The notes below the pieces were generated by a model. The model did no database searches. It saw nothing but the letters and a program-made list of their open reading frames with translations, and was not told the DNA's origin. From positions 1 to 64,000 of the forward strand of contig JAPTOF010000030.1 in assembly GCA_028554755.1 (NCBI GenBank): DNA of 64,000 nucleotides, in the 5' to 3' direction. This DNA comes from Cordia subcordata (taxonomy: Eukaryota > Streptophyta > Magnoliopsida > Boraginales > Cordiaceae). A program made the translations under genes and the position numbers. Of the stretch, positions 1 to 11,619 are shown piece after piece; the first letter of the stretch is position 1, and each line of letters opens with the position of its first letter.

Positions 1-729
1 CCCAAATTTTGCACTCCATTAGGACACTTTGGATAAGATCTTTTGAAATCTTTCCCCCAATGGAGACTTCACATTCAAACACACTTGGGAACATATTAGG
101 AGGAAAAGAAATCACTTTGAGGGATACAACATTATTTGGCACAAGAGGCATAACCTAAGGCATAGCTTCATTGTTTGGCTTGCATTCCTTGATAGCCTAA
201 ATACAAATTAAGAATTTTACAATGGGGAGTCAACACCAATCCTACATGCATCTTTTGCTACATGGGTTGTGAAATAAGAGACCACTTGTTCTTTGAATAT
301 GGATTCACTAGAAGAATTTGGAGAAAAGGTCTACATCTTTCTTTAATTCGAGAATCTGATTTGTTGGATAGATGCCATTGATTACATCACTCCTTTAGCA
401 CTTGAAAAGCACTTGAAGGCTACCATTATCAAGCATCTTTTTGGAGCTACAATTTACCATATTTGGAATAAAAGAAATCAGCGCATTTTTCAAAATAAAG
501 CAAAAATCGAGGAGTACATTTTCAACAATATCTACAATGCAGTTAGAGTTAAACTATCTTGTGGTAGAAAATTTACTTCCTCTCTTTTGAACAAATCCTT
601 ATGTAAATTGTAAAGACTAGATATTGTCATTGTATAGGACTATCTTCCACTTCTCAATCTCTTTGTTCATCTACATTTCTTTGTTCACTTGCAGAATACA
701 ATACACTTACTTACCCCAAAAAAAAAAAA
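1..729 (+). mobile_element. LINE a, 3' end of an L1-clade element (5' part lies outside the window)
   Basis: Translation gives the zf-RVT region that ends ORF2 of plant L1-type LINEs, with the recognisable stretches NGDFTFKHTWEHIR, GYNIIWHK and RHSFIVWLAF, followed by the C-terminal tail (longest open piece 413-613, ending SLLNKSLCKL). Several in-frame stops and shifts break it, so it is dead. A 3' UTR of about 100 bases ends in a poly(A) run at 718-729. The sequence that follows at once is the RT of another LINE on the same strand, so this copy was probably inserted into LINE b. The reverse transcriptase and endonuclease of this copy are not in the window. Confidence 0.85.
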
Positions 730-1070
730 GGCTCATAAATGAAAACATTCTTGTTGCTCATGAACTCCTTAGAGGCTATTAAAGTCATATCTTCCTAGAT
801 GTGCTATCAAAGTTGACATTATGAAGGCTTTTGACTCTTTAAATTGGAGTTTCTTTGAGAAGACCCTTCTTGCATTTGGTTTTCCTTGCAAGTTTGTTGC
901 TTGGATTATGGCTTGTGTCACAGCCCCTTGCTTTTCTATTGCTTTAAATGGTGGACTTGAAGGTTATTTCAAAGGTGCAAATGGAAGAAGACAAGGTCAT
1001 CCCCTTTCTCCTTATCTCTTTGTCTTATGTATAGAAGTTCTCACGTGTCTGCTCAACAACTTGGAAAATG
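730..1070 (+). pseudogene. LINE b ORF2, reverse transcriptase (first part)
   Basis: The open stretch 821-1153 begins MKAFDSLNW, the conserved RT motif with the first catalytic Asp replaced in its usual context by this family's KAFDS, and continues through SIALNGGLEGYFKGANG and the RQGHPLSP motif (normally RQGDPLSP, so an Asp-to-His change). Upstream, 730-820 still reads as ENILVAHELLRGY with small lesions. It stops abruptly at 1070, where a poly(T) run marks the 3' end of the minus-strand LINE c. The same RT resumes at 3861, so this is the left half of one interrupted gene. Confidence 0.85.
1057..1070. repeat. Target-site duplication of LINE c (partner 3861-3874)
   Basis: CAACTTGGAAAATG at 1057-1070 matches CAACTTGAAAATTG at 3861-3874 with 2 differences in 14. 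It flanks the minus-strand LINE c exactly at its poly(T) end. Dropping the insert and one copy rejoins the LINE b frame (LLNNL, then NGFAFHPNCAKLKLNHL). Confidence 0.8.
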
Positions 1071-3860
1071 TTTTTTTTTTTGCGAGAAAACTAAGATTTG
1101 AAATAAAGCAAAATTTTAAAGATACAAACCAAAACCCTCAAATCTTAAGATAAAACCACCCAAATCCAAAAAATATTTAAGGGGCAAGAAAAAACAAGAA
1201 GGAAAAATTCAAAAATGATACATGGAGAAATCTAAATTACAAGTCACAAATCAAAGTTGAAAAACAAGCTAAAAGTCCATATGATGGGCAAGAAGTGTGG
1301 ATTATCCAGCTTCTTCCTCCCATGCTCTTCCTTACTAGCTTCAACCACATGTACTTCATTATTTCCCATTGGATCAACCTTGCCAATGAGCTCAACATTT
1401 TCATCTTCAATAATTAGGTTGCATTCAGTTTTGTCATTTTCAGCCAAGGAGATCATGCCATTCATCTTCCTAAGTTCTCCTTTTTAAAAACACAGGGGGA
1501 ATCATTCACTTCATTGTTCCTTCCTTGGGATTCTTTATTTGCTTGGTTATTCTTGAAATTATCTACCTTGGCTTCAAGGATCTCAAAACGATTAGATGAA
1601 GGCGCATGAGTGGTGATTGTGTTGGATTTATTTTGCTACCCTTTTGTGTTCTCCACAACTCTCCATTCATTTGTGATATGAGTTCTCTTTATTACATTTG
1701 CTTTCTTCCTCTCAAGGGGTTTTTGAAACCCCCCCAAGTTGCTGGGAAAGAAGTAAGGTTATGACCAATCACTTTGCAACTAGTGCATTTCAATGGTTTC
1801 CAAGTATATTCAATATCAATCTTAGCCCAAGTACCATCTCTAAGTCGAACAAAAGTGTGTTTTGGTACTTCTTTTTCAAGATTAACATTGACACAAACAC
1901 AGGCAAAACCAATAAAAGTGTGTGATTGAGTAAGTGAGTCCATTTGAAGTAGTGTTCGATAGTGCTAGCAATATAACTAAGCCCTCTTCTAGTCATCAAG
2001 CTATAATGAACATTCCTCAATTTCTTTTTTGTAGGATATCATTCCTCAATTCCACCCAAAGTGGTATTTTATCCCACTCAAAGTTGAAAATTTGAGCATC
2101 CATATCGCATTTTCTAAGCAATAAAAGTCTAAAGTTAACATACCATAATTTCTCAAGAACTTCGTTACAAGCTTTTTCGTTCTCAAATTGAAAAATGAAA
2201 AGGCCATTAGAGAAAGATTTAATCTCTACATGACCAAACATTTTTCAATGGTGATCAACAAATTTTCTTGTCAAGAAAAAAAGTGGAGGTTTCTCAAGAA
2301 ATTGACCAAGTAAGCAATGCTCCAACAATTATCTCCTCCTACAAAGACATCCTTGGGTAGGATGGCACCCCAAGAATTTTCATAAGCAATAGGTTCAAAG
2401 TATTCGAGTTTGAGTGGATCTTCAAGCTTAACAAGATAATTTAGCCTCCAATTGATGTTACTAACCCATGCATTTGGAGGAGCCCGAAGTCCTTTGAAAC
2501 CATTTCCATGCCAAGCTTGCTCATGCTTTTGGTCTGAGTTGCTCTCATTGTGGGCTTGTTGTGGAGTGCCGTGGAGTGAAGAAATACTTTGTAATGCATT
2601 CTACCCAAGTATATTTTGTCCGTCCAAGTGAGAAGAATTTTTGTGATTTGGAAATTGATGTGGCTGCCATGTTGGGGGACTTTCCATGTGGGATGGTGGA
2701 AAAGAATTTTCATTTTGGTTTGGTGTTGAAGAGTGCAAAATTCCATCTTTTCTTGCAACGAAATGACTAGCCGAGTGGGATTTAGGTTGTAGTGGGGGAA
2801 ATTCAGCCATATTTGAATGCAAGGACTAAGTGGTGTTTCCAAAGTGTAAAGGGCTTGACTTGTTGTCAAAATAGGAGGCTTTTCACCTGAAAAAAGGCTA
2901 CAAAAAGCCTGAGAAGGAGCAACCAAAACTGAACCAAAAGCATCTCCATCGGGTAAAGCATTTTGACCCTCGGGTAATAACCAAACGTTACCTCTCAACT
3001 TGGCTGATTTATTGTACTTTGTGTGTTGTGTTGTTATCCCAAAAGAGCATTGGCCACCCATTTGACAATCTGAAGGACACGGACTAGGGAAAACAACATA
3101 TGGACCAGTGGATAAAAGCAAAGTGTTTGCATCTCTCACTTTACTATTCGGCCAAACCTCAAATGCTTTTTCTTGTTGATTTTACTTGTTGCTTCCATTT
3201 TTTAATGCAAGGATTGAATTCTCCATAAGAAGAGGAATAAAACAAGCTCCACTTTGATGGGAATCAAACCCATTTTGGTGAGATGAATGATAAGCCACCA
3301 TTTCAGCCTTCTTCCCAAGCTCAAATTTGCTTGCCATTCAGCCTTCTTCCCAAGCTCAAATTTGCTTGCCCTTCCAGCCATGGTAGAGTTCGAATAAAGG
3401 TCTTCAATCATGGCAGCCATGTATTTATCATGTAAAGGGTTGAGTTCTGAACTAGAAAAGCTTTGACTTGTTGAAAAAGGATGGCGTTCTCTAATCAAAC
3501 TATGAACAAGGTTCCTTTTAGCTTCATTAAGGGTTTTCTCAAGTTTTTGCACACATGGTCTAGATTTGGAAGATGAAGCTCCATCCAAGCTTGACATGGC
3601 TTTATTGATGGTATCACAAACATCCTTAAGTTGCTTGGGAGATTCCAGCATGAAATCTTCATCATCTTCGTAGCTTCCATGGTCGAATTTTGCAGTAAGC
3701 TGAGCACTCTTGCGTGTGTTTTGAAGAACTTGATCTTTTCTATTTGCCTATGAAGGAGAAAGATAAAGGTAGTAATGGTGGTCAATATTGGAAGGTGGTG
3801 GTCAAGTTAGAGAGATGTGAGAGCATTAGTTTCTAAAGGGAGAAACAATCTCTATCATAG
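1071..3860 (-). mobile_element. LINE c: ORF1-only (half-LINE) element inserted in LINE b
   Basis: On the minus strand the element runs from a 5' end near 3860 to a poly(A) tail seen here as poly(T) at 1071-1081. The 5' end is supported by its match to the start of LINE j: the bases at 3790-3840 are the reverse complement of 53707-53760. The body holds ORF1 only. After the ORF1 remnant comes about 170 bases of 3' UTR and the tail, with no endonuclease or RT. The last bases before the tail (CTTAGTTTTCTCGC) resemble those of the RT-bearing LINE b (CCTCAGTTTTCTC). A 14-bp duplication flanks it. It looks like a non-autonomous unit that moved with another LINE's RT. Confidence 0.75.
1244..3785 (-). 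pseudogene. LINE c ORF1 (DUF4283-type nucleic-acid-binding protein), broken
   Basis: Read right to left. The N-terminal part (3651-3202) includes KLEKTLNEAKRNLVHSLIRE, which matches KLEHNLDEAKRRLVQSLIKG in LINE j ORF1. A long variable middle follows. DUF4283-like sequence lies at 2241-2017 (GLFIFQFENEKACNEVLEKL, then RLLLLRKCDMDAQ). A basic and zinc-knuckle segment lies at 1943-1692 (RLRDGTWAKIDIEYTWKPLK, then CTSCKVIGHNLTSF, where the last Cys of CX2CX4HX4C is lost). An acidic tail occupies 1465-1244. Frameshifts and stops separate the pieces. ORF1 proteins of this kind bind LINE RNA. The ORF2 start that follows ORF1 in LINEs d and g is missing. Confidence 0.75.
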
Positions 3861-5517
3861 CAACTTGAAAATTGTTAATGGTTTTGCTTTCCACCCAAAT
3901 TGTGCCAAGTTGAAGCTTAATCATCTTCATTTTTCCAATGATCTCTTCATTTTGTGTAAATGAAACTCAAGCTCTATTGATTGTATCATTGATGTTTTGA
4001 GGACTTTTTAATCTTTCTCAGGCTTAAAAGTCAACAATGCTAAGAGTGATATTTTCCTTGGGGGTGTTTCAAGTGATGAAAAACATGCCATTCTTTCGAT
4101 AGTGGACTTCAAGGAGGGATCTCTTTCAATCCATTATTTGGGCATTCCACTTGTCTCAAGAAAGCTTAGAAGGGATAATTGTGCTCCACTCTTGGAGAAA
4201 ATTACAAACAAACTTCATAGTTAGACGATAAAGTGGCTCTCTTATGCGGGTAGGCTGCTTCTTATCAAATCAACTCTTACTCAAATTTGTTCTTATTAGG
4301 ATGGCTCTTTCATGCTTCCTAAAGGTATCATTGCTTCAATTGAATCTAAATTCAAAGCATTCCTTTGGAGAAACATGGGTGTAAAGATTGCTTGGAAAGA
4401 TGTGTATGTTCCTTTTGATGAAGGGGGCTGAATGCTTAGAATATTGCAAAAATAAACACCACTTTTCTTTTGAAAATCTATTGGAGAATGTATTCATAAA
4501 GGGATTCACTTGGAAACAAATGGGTGCATGAGAATTACATCAAGAAAGAATCAATTGGACTCTTTCTACCCCAAAAGATGTTAGTTAGATACCTAAAATG
4601 TTGATTAATTGTCGAGAAGTTGCAAGGAATCATATTACACATATTGTGGAAAATGGCATTCAAACTCTTTTTTGGCATGATAAATGGTACCCAAGTGGTA
4701 TTCTTTGCAGCAATTGGAGTTCCACTTTCCCTACTCTGCCTTTTTTTGCAAAGATTAGTTATGCTCATAATAATGGCACTTGGAATTGGCGCATTCACTT
4801 ATTCAATGTCGACAATCTAAGTTTGCATCTTAATCATGAAAATACAGATTCATTCACTCAGGTATCTCCCCAAATGGGATTTTCAATTTTAAACACACGT
4901 GGAAGCATATTAGAATTAAAAAAGAGAATATTCAATGGCATAATTTGGTTTGGTTCAAGGGTCACTCACTAAAACATGCATTCATTTGTTGGCTTGCTTT
5001 TTGGGATCGTTCGAACACTAAATTCAGAATTCTCTCTTGGGGGAAAGAGATCAATCCAACATGTCTTTTGCAACATGGGCTGTGAAACCCGAAATCATCT
5101 TTTCTTTGAATATTGTTTCACTCGAAGGGTTTGGAGAAGGGGCCTTCAACTCACTCTTGTTAGGGAATCCGTGATTAGTTGGGATGATATCTTGGCATAC
5201 ATTACTCCCTTTGCACTTAAAAAGAACCTTAAAGCAACCATTTTGAAGCACCTTTTAGGAGCAACTATCTATCATATTAAGATGGAGAGAAACAACCGAG
5301 AATTCAACAAAGGAGCCAAGACCAAGGAGCAAATTTTTGCATCTATCTTTAATGATGTTAGGCTTAAATGGTCCATTGGTAAGAATTTTCTTTCCACATG
5401 TACTAAAAAAGCCATTCGTAAGTATTAGGGCATTAAAAAGATTCTTGTATAGGGCTCCTCCTTTTGTACATGTTCTTCTTTTGTGAATACAAAATCCTCA
5501 GTTTTCTCAAAAAAAAA
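3861..5517 (+). pseudogene. LINE b ORF2, second part: RT catalytic box, thumb and zf-RVT, with poly(A) tail
   Basis: It resumes with NGFAFHPNCAKLKLNHL and the catalytic box, here FSNDLFI instead of FADDLFI, so one catalytic Asp is Asn. Next come KSDIFLGGVS, YLGIPLVSRKL, WLSYAGRLLLIKSTL and FLWRNMGVKIAWKDVYVP. Open pieces at 4598-4972 and 4976-5428 cover the linker and the zf-RVT domain, with CNMGCETRNHLFFEYC followed by FTRRVWRRGLQLTL. Stops at about 4430 and between these pieces kill it. The 3' UTR ends in poly(A) at 5509-5517. LINE d on the opposite strand follows directly. Confidence 0.88.
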
Positions 5518-5767
5518 TTTAGGAGGCAAGCTCTAAGCCAATTTGCAAGCCTCTTTGAAATTCACTTGTAAATTATGTTGCAACAAGAGATTTCCCTAAA
5601 GTCTTTTACCGTGAAAGGGTTTGGGACTTCAGGTACTAAAGTAATGTAGATTGCATTTGCCTCTTTACAAAATCTTGTGAAGTCAAAAAACGATCCAATG
5701 GCTTTAAGAACATCATCACCAATAATGTCCCAAGTCCTGTTGTAGAAAAGAGATATGTAGCCATCCA
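5518..5767 (-). pseudogene. LINE d ORF2, RT fragment left of nest A
   Basis: Read right to left this gives DGYISLFYNRTWDIIGDDVL, then YITLVPEVPNPFTVKDFREI and SCCNIIYK, the N-terminal third of a LINE RT. It joins seamlessly to the fragment at 30562-31179: that one ends KPNKSPRLD at the ATCCA duplication and this one begins at DGYIS. The rest of this RT would lie left of LINE b and is not in the window. Confidence 0.88.
5763..5767. repeat. Target-site duplication ATCCA of nest A (partner 30562-30566)
   Basis: ATCCA precedes the LTR start TGTTGG at 5768 and recurs directly after the LTR end CTAACA at 30561. Collapsing the two copies restores the LINE d frame. Confidence 0.85.
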
Positions 5768-7608
5768 TGTTGGATCGATAATAGTACATATGGTCTATCT
5801 TGGTCTACATTTTCGATAAATTCTTCCAAGAAAACATGCTAGGAAAATAAAATAACCACATAACACACACAAGAACATGTTTAAGAACATATAGAACATA
5901 ACTAGTATTTGTAAAATATGTACAGCTAACCACTTGAAGCATGGGGCCTTTGATGAAGCTAAAACCTTCAGGAGCTCGGTTCTTGCTGACAAACAAAGGC
6001 CACAAAACAATTTTACTATAAGGGTGCCACAATATGCAACTCCCTAATTTTCTTCCCTATTGTTAAAGAGACTTATCTCAAAAGAATAGCCTTTTATGTG
6101 GGAAGAAGCAAAGTAATATGCTCTTGAAAATCTAAAGCAAAAAACCACACAATAAGTGTGGACTATGTGTTGTAGTATTCTCTTGCCAAAATGGAAGAGA
6201 TCAACTACAAAATTTTTTGGACGATAGAAATGGTTTAACATCTTTCCTATTTATAGAAAAAGTTTGGCACCTAAACCTTATAAACTTTCCTTGTGAGAAA
6301 CTTTTTCCTAGTAATAAATGTTTGCCACATGTAATGGAAGTTACTTGTACAATTTGAATTCTTCATGAAAGTTATTTGTATAATTTGAATTCTTCTTGTA
6401 GTAACTTTCCAGCACATGTCTTGGAAGATTGGTCCAAGCCCACAATCCAAGCCCAATAAGAAACCATCCAAGCCCAATTTGGTTATCTTGGACTCCAAAG
6501 AAATCCCAAACCCAATTTCAAGCTTTGGCCCAATAAGGCTATTACCACAATATAGAATTTGCTCTTTTAAGATTACTCTCTCAAAGTCATTTCAACTAGG
6601 AAGGGACTAAGAAGACACACTTAACCTTGTCCTCCAAAAATAATAAAAATGTCCTTGTCTGATCTAAGCGACATAATAATTACTTTTAATCGATCTATTC
6701 CAGCTTAGTTCAAAGTTGCACTTCAAGAATAATTGTTATTACCCAAAAGCATATCACAAAAGAATGTGAACATTGTCTTTGACCTACTATGCATAACCAC
6801 AACTATGGCCAGTCCTTTGGCCTATGTACTATCACCTCCTTAGCTGCATCTTTTCTTTTGGGTCTTTTGTCCTATTGCCAACCATCTTTGGTCATGGAAT
6901 CTCTTGATCTCAGGAGCAACCCTCAAGCCATATGACCGATACACCTATAAAGGTAGTATCACTAGATCTAGATTTGGAGGATAAATATGGACAACCCAAA
7001 TAGGGCACAGAGATTCCACATTGCATATACATGTTCCAATTAATTAGAACTTAGCACTTAATGCACAAGGTTGTTCATCCTAATAAAGTAAGATCTCCCT
7101 CAAAGTGAATCAAAGTGCCAAACTCTAACTTCATTAGTTCATCCACATATGCTTAAGATTAAAAGCAATGATCATTTAGTAGTAGTAAGTATCTTGTTTT
7201 CTTTCGTTGATAGTATGTCTCTAGAAAACATACTCACAATGGTCCTGTCAAATACCTGACACACGTTCTATTAAGACAAATCCGGATAGTCCTTCAATGA
7301 CCTACATAGATCACCCTCAACAAGGAGACTTGCCTAATATAACGTTATGCTGGTAGAGTGCCTAACACTACCATTCAGTTACAACTCAATTTACTATGTG
7401 ACTAAATCTAGACTTGGACCTCATGCATCTAGCCTCACTGCATGCCTAAGTTATTAGTTCAAGTTAAAGGACCTTTAAACATACATCAATAAAACATCCC
7501 AGAGATAATAAGTAAGAAACTCATAATGCCATTTAACAAAATGATTATACATTGTTTAACATCTAAAATGTCAACACATGTGAGATTTAAGGCATACTAA
7601 TCCTAACA
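5768..7608 (-). repeat. Copia A1 3' LTR (1841 bp)
   Basis: It starts TGTTGGATCG and ends ACTAATCCTAACA on the plus strand, the inverted ends of the copia LTR family seen seven more times here. It is followed directly by the polypurine tract (AAGTGGGAGAT on the minus strand). A TATA-like box (TATAAATA, minus strand) lies at 6248-6255. Point changes relative to the LTRs at 41040, 49501 and 55828 are frequent, so it looks older than those. Confidence 0.88.
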
Positions 7609-9912
7609 ATCTCCCACTTGCACTAAAGATCACTTCGCACAACTTAATACCCATAGACGCTAAATGTGTGGTAAACATTTTCTTGAGAAGAGTCTTTGTA
7701 AATGGGTTCGCAGTTTTCATGAAGCTATCTTTTCAACTACAACATCTCCTCTTTGGATAAAGTCATAGATCAAATGATATCTCTGTTTGATGTGTTTGCC
7801 CTTTTTGTGATTCTTGGACTCCTTACACTATGAAATAGCACCATTGTTGTCACAATACAATGTTATTGTAGAGTCAGGAATATAGTTTTGCTCCACACCT
7901 CTCCTGAAATAGCTCTTCCTGACTGAGTAAAAACATATCTAGAAATAGACTTCCTGGAATCTCTATTGAATTGGAAATTGAAGTCTGTATAGGCTAATGG
8001 CATTAGATCATCCGCATGGTATTCTAGCACATAATCCTTAGTTCCTTATAGGAACTTGAATATATGCTTAATCGTGACCCAATGTGCCGGTCCAAGGTTT
8101 GACTGATATCTACTAACCATGCTAAAGCAAAGCAGATATCTGGTCTAGTACATAACATGGCATACTTGAGGCTTCCAATTGCTGAAGCATAAGGAACTCA
8201 GTTCATGCTCTCTATCTCCTTATGTGTTTTAGGACATTGATCTCGAGATAGATAAAGTCCGTGTTTAAAAGGTAATGAAGCCTTCTTAGCGTTTTGCATG
8301 TTAAACTGAACAATATCTTCTCAATAAATGAAGCTTGAGATAAGGCTAGCCTTCTATTCTTATCATCTCGCATAAGCTTGAAGCCTAGAACATAACTAAT
8401 TTCTCCAATCTCCTTCATTTGAAATTGAGTAGAAAGCTAAACCTTGATGGATGATGAAATCCCCCCATCATTTCTAGTAAGTAGGATATCATCCACATAC
8501 GTAACCAAAAAGCTACAGCATTTCCATTATGCCTCTTATACACGTAAGGTTCATCAATAGTTTGATCAAAACCATAAGATTTAATTATAGGATCAAATTT
8601 GATGCTCCATGCTCTAGATGCCTGCTTTAATCTATAAATGGACTTTTTTAACTTACAAACCATATGTTCTTGGCCTTTGGCAACATATCCATCTAGTTGT
8701 GTCATATTAAATGGTCTCGTCAAGCTGTCCATTAAGAAAAGCTGTCTTGACATCCATTTGCCATATTTCTTAAGTATAATGACACACGATGGCAAGAAGT
8801 ATCCTAATGGATTTAAGCATGGCTACTGGTGAGAAAGCTTCCTCATAATCGATCCCTTCTTTTTGAGTATAACCTTTCGTCACCAACCTTGCTTTGAAGG
8901 TTTCAACTTTTCCATCAACTCCTCTTTTTCTCTTGTATACCCATTTGCACCCTATATGATTTACCCCTGCAGGTGCAATTACAAGATCCCATATTTGTTA
9001 GAATACATAGATTCTAACTCTGAATCCATTGCCTTATGCCATTGGTTGGCATCTATGTCAAAAATTGCTTTATCATAACTTAAGGGATCTACCACTTGAT
9101 CCTCTGAAGAAGTCTAAAAGGACTCTCCATAGTATCTATCTAGAGGCCTGGATATCCTGTCATTACAACGAGGCTACGATATATTAGGTGTAATATATTG
9201 TTTCTTTTCATTTATAGTTACCATAGGTGTTACTAGAGATTCTTGTGAAATCTCTTCTAGAATAACTTCAAAATCTGGTGTTTTCTGGATCATTTCACCT
9301 TTCTTTAAGCATCTATCATGGGTGCTTATAAACACCTTTGCTTCTTTGGATTATAAAAGATCATACCTCTGGTTCCATTAGGATACCCAAGAAAATAGCA
9401 CAAGTCGAATCTTGGTTCTAACTTTGAGGCATTACTATATCAAGTACATAAGCTGGACAACCCTAAATGTAGCAATGTTTTAAACTAGGCTTATGCCTAG
9501 TCCACATTTCTTATGGTGTCCTAGGTACTGATTTAGATGGTACCAAGTTCAAGATGTATGTTATTGTCTCAAGGGCATACCCCCAAAAAGATAAAGGTAA
9601 TGATGCGTGACTCATCATTGACCTAACTATATCTAATAGGGTACCATTTCTTCTCTCTATTACACCATTTTGCAGGGGAGTCCCTAGTGCAGTCAATTGA
9701 GACATAATCCCTTCTTGTGTAAGAAAGTCTGAAGCCACCCAAGTGGTATTCGCCACCTCGATCAGACCGAAGGGCTTTGATATGTTTATCTAATTTTCGC
9801 TCCACTTCAGCCTTGAACTCTTTGAATTTCTCAAAGGATTCAGACTTGTGCCACATTAGATATACATATCCATACCGAGACTAATCATCAATAAAGGCAA
9901 TGAAATACTTAC
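7609..9912 (-). pseudogene. Copia A1 pol remnant: RNase H, RT and C-terminal integrase
   Basis: Immediately right of the LTR is the PPT (7609-7620). Degenerate RNase H follows (7620-8210), then RT (8212-8832) with ISYVLGFKLMRDDKNRRLAL and GQEHMVCKLKKSIYRLKQAS, then the C-terminal half of integrase (9511-9860) with [20 protein letters not shown]. Stops and shifts are dense. Integrase is cut at 9912, where the sequence jumps into an LTR about 150 bases from its start. Gag, protease and the integrase N-terminus are missing. It matches the pol of copia A2 and B throughout. Confidence 0.85.
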
Positions 9913-11619
9913 GAGCTTTGTTCCCGCTCACGAACAAAGGCCATAAAAAAATTTTACTATAAGGGTGTTGCAATATGCAACTCCCTAGTTTTCTTCCCTA
10001 TGGTTAAAGAGATTTATCTTAAGAGAATAGCCTCTTGTGTGGCAAGAAGCAAAGTAATATGCCCTTGAAAATCTAGAGCAAAAAATCACACAATAAGTGT
10101 GTACTATGTGTTGTAGTATTCTCTTGCCAAAATGGAAGAGATCAACTATGAAATTTATTAGATGATAGAAATGGTTTAACGTCTTGCCTATTTATAGAAA
10201 AAGTTTGGCACCAAACTTTTGTAAACTTTCCATGTGGAAAACTTTTTCCTAGTAGTAAATGTTTGCCACATGTCATGGAAGTTACTTGTGCAATTTGAAT
10301 TCCTCATGGAAGTCACTTGTACCATTTGAGTTGTTCTTGTAGTAACTTTCTAGCACATGTCTTGGAAGATTAGGCCAAGCTGACAATCTAAGCCCAACAC
10401 ATAGTCCATAATCCATATGGAGGCCCAAGCCCAATAAGAAACTATCTAATCCCAATTACGATATCTTGGACTCTAAAGAAAGCTCAAACCCAATTCCAAG
10501 CTTTGGCCCAATAAGGCTACTACCACAATATCGAATTTGCTCTTTCAAGATTACTCTCTCAACGTCATTTTAACTAGGGAAAGGACCAAGAAGACACAAT
10601 CAACCTTGTCTTCCAAAAATAATAAAAAATGTCCTTGCCCGATCTAGGTGACATAATAATTATTTTTAACTCCAATCTATTCCACCATAAGACCAAAGTT
10701 GCACTCCAAGAATAATTGCTATTACCCAAAAGCATATCACAAAAGAATGTGAACTTTGTCTTTGACCTACTAAATAACCGATCATAATGCCCCTCTATGT
10801 ATAACCACAACTATCGCCGGTCCTTTGGCTTGTGTATTATCACCTCCTTAGCTGCATCTTTTCCTTTGGGTCTCTTGTCCAATTGCCAACCATCCTTTGT
10901 CATGGAATCTCTTGATCTCGAGAGCGACCCTTAAGCCATATGACATATACAACCATAAAGGTAGTATTACTAGATCTAGATTCGAATGATAAATATGGAT
11001 AATCCCAAAGGGGGCACATAGATTCCACATTGCATATGTATGTTCCAATTAATTCGAACTTAGTACTTAATACACAAGGCTATTGATCCTAATAAAGTAA
11101 GATCTCACCCAAAGTGAATCAAAGTGCCAAACCCTAACGTCATTAGTTCATCCACATATGGTCAAGATTAAAAACTATGATCATTTAGTAGCAGTAAGTA
11201 TTTTTTTTTCTTTCTTTGATAATACGTCTATAGAAAACATACTTACAATGGTCCTGGCAAATACCTGACACACGTACTATTAAGATAAATCCGGATAGTC
11301 CTCCAATGACTTGGGTAGATTATTCTTAACGAGGAGACCTACTTAATATAACCTTATCCTGGTAGAGTGCCCCACACTACCATTTGGTTATTGCCTCAAT
11401 TTACAACGTGACTAAATCGAGACTTGGACCTATTGTGTGTCCAGCCTCACTGCATACCCAAGTCATTAGTTCAAGTCAAGGGACCTTTATACATACATCA
11501 TTAAAACATACCACAGATAATATGTAAGAAACTCATACGCCATTTAACAAAATGATTATACATTGTTTAACATCCAAAATGTCAATACATGTGAGCTTTA
11601 AGGCATACTAATCCTAACA
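9913..11619 (-). repeat. Copia LTR, truncated at its left end (3' LTR of A2)
   Basis: It begins within the LTR at CGAGCTTTGTTCCC, missing the first 150 or so bases, and ends ACTAATCCTAACA. A PPT follows at 11620. A TATA-like box lies at 10189-10196 on the minus strand. There is no TG start and no target duplication at 9912, which indicates a deletion junction rather than an insertion end. Confidence 0.82.

Noticed and set aside
2441..3139. A 232-codon minus-strand frame as an independent gene
   Set aside because: It lies inside LINE c ORF1 in the variable middle region, partly in a shifted frame, and shows no domain of its own.
10574..10810. Frames such as MWLYIEGHYDRLFSRSKTK in LTRs (also 29516, 50293)
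   Set aside because: Parts of the copia LTR without start context or conservation beyond the LTR itself.
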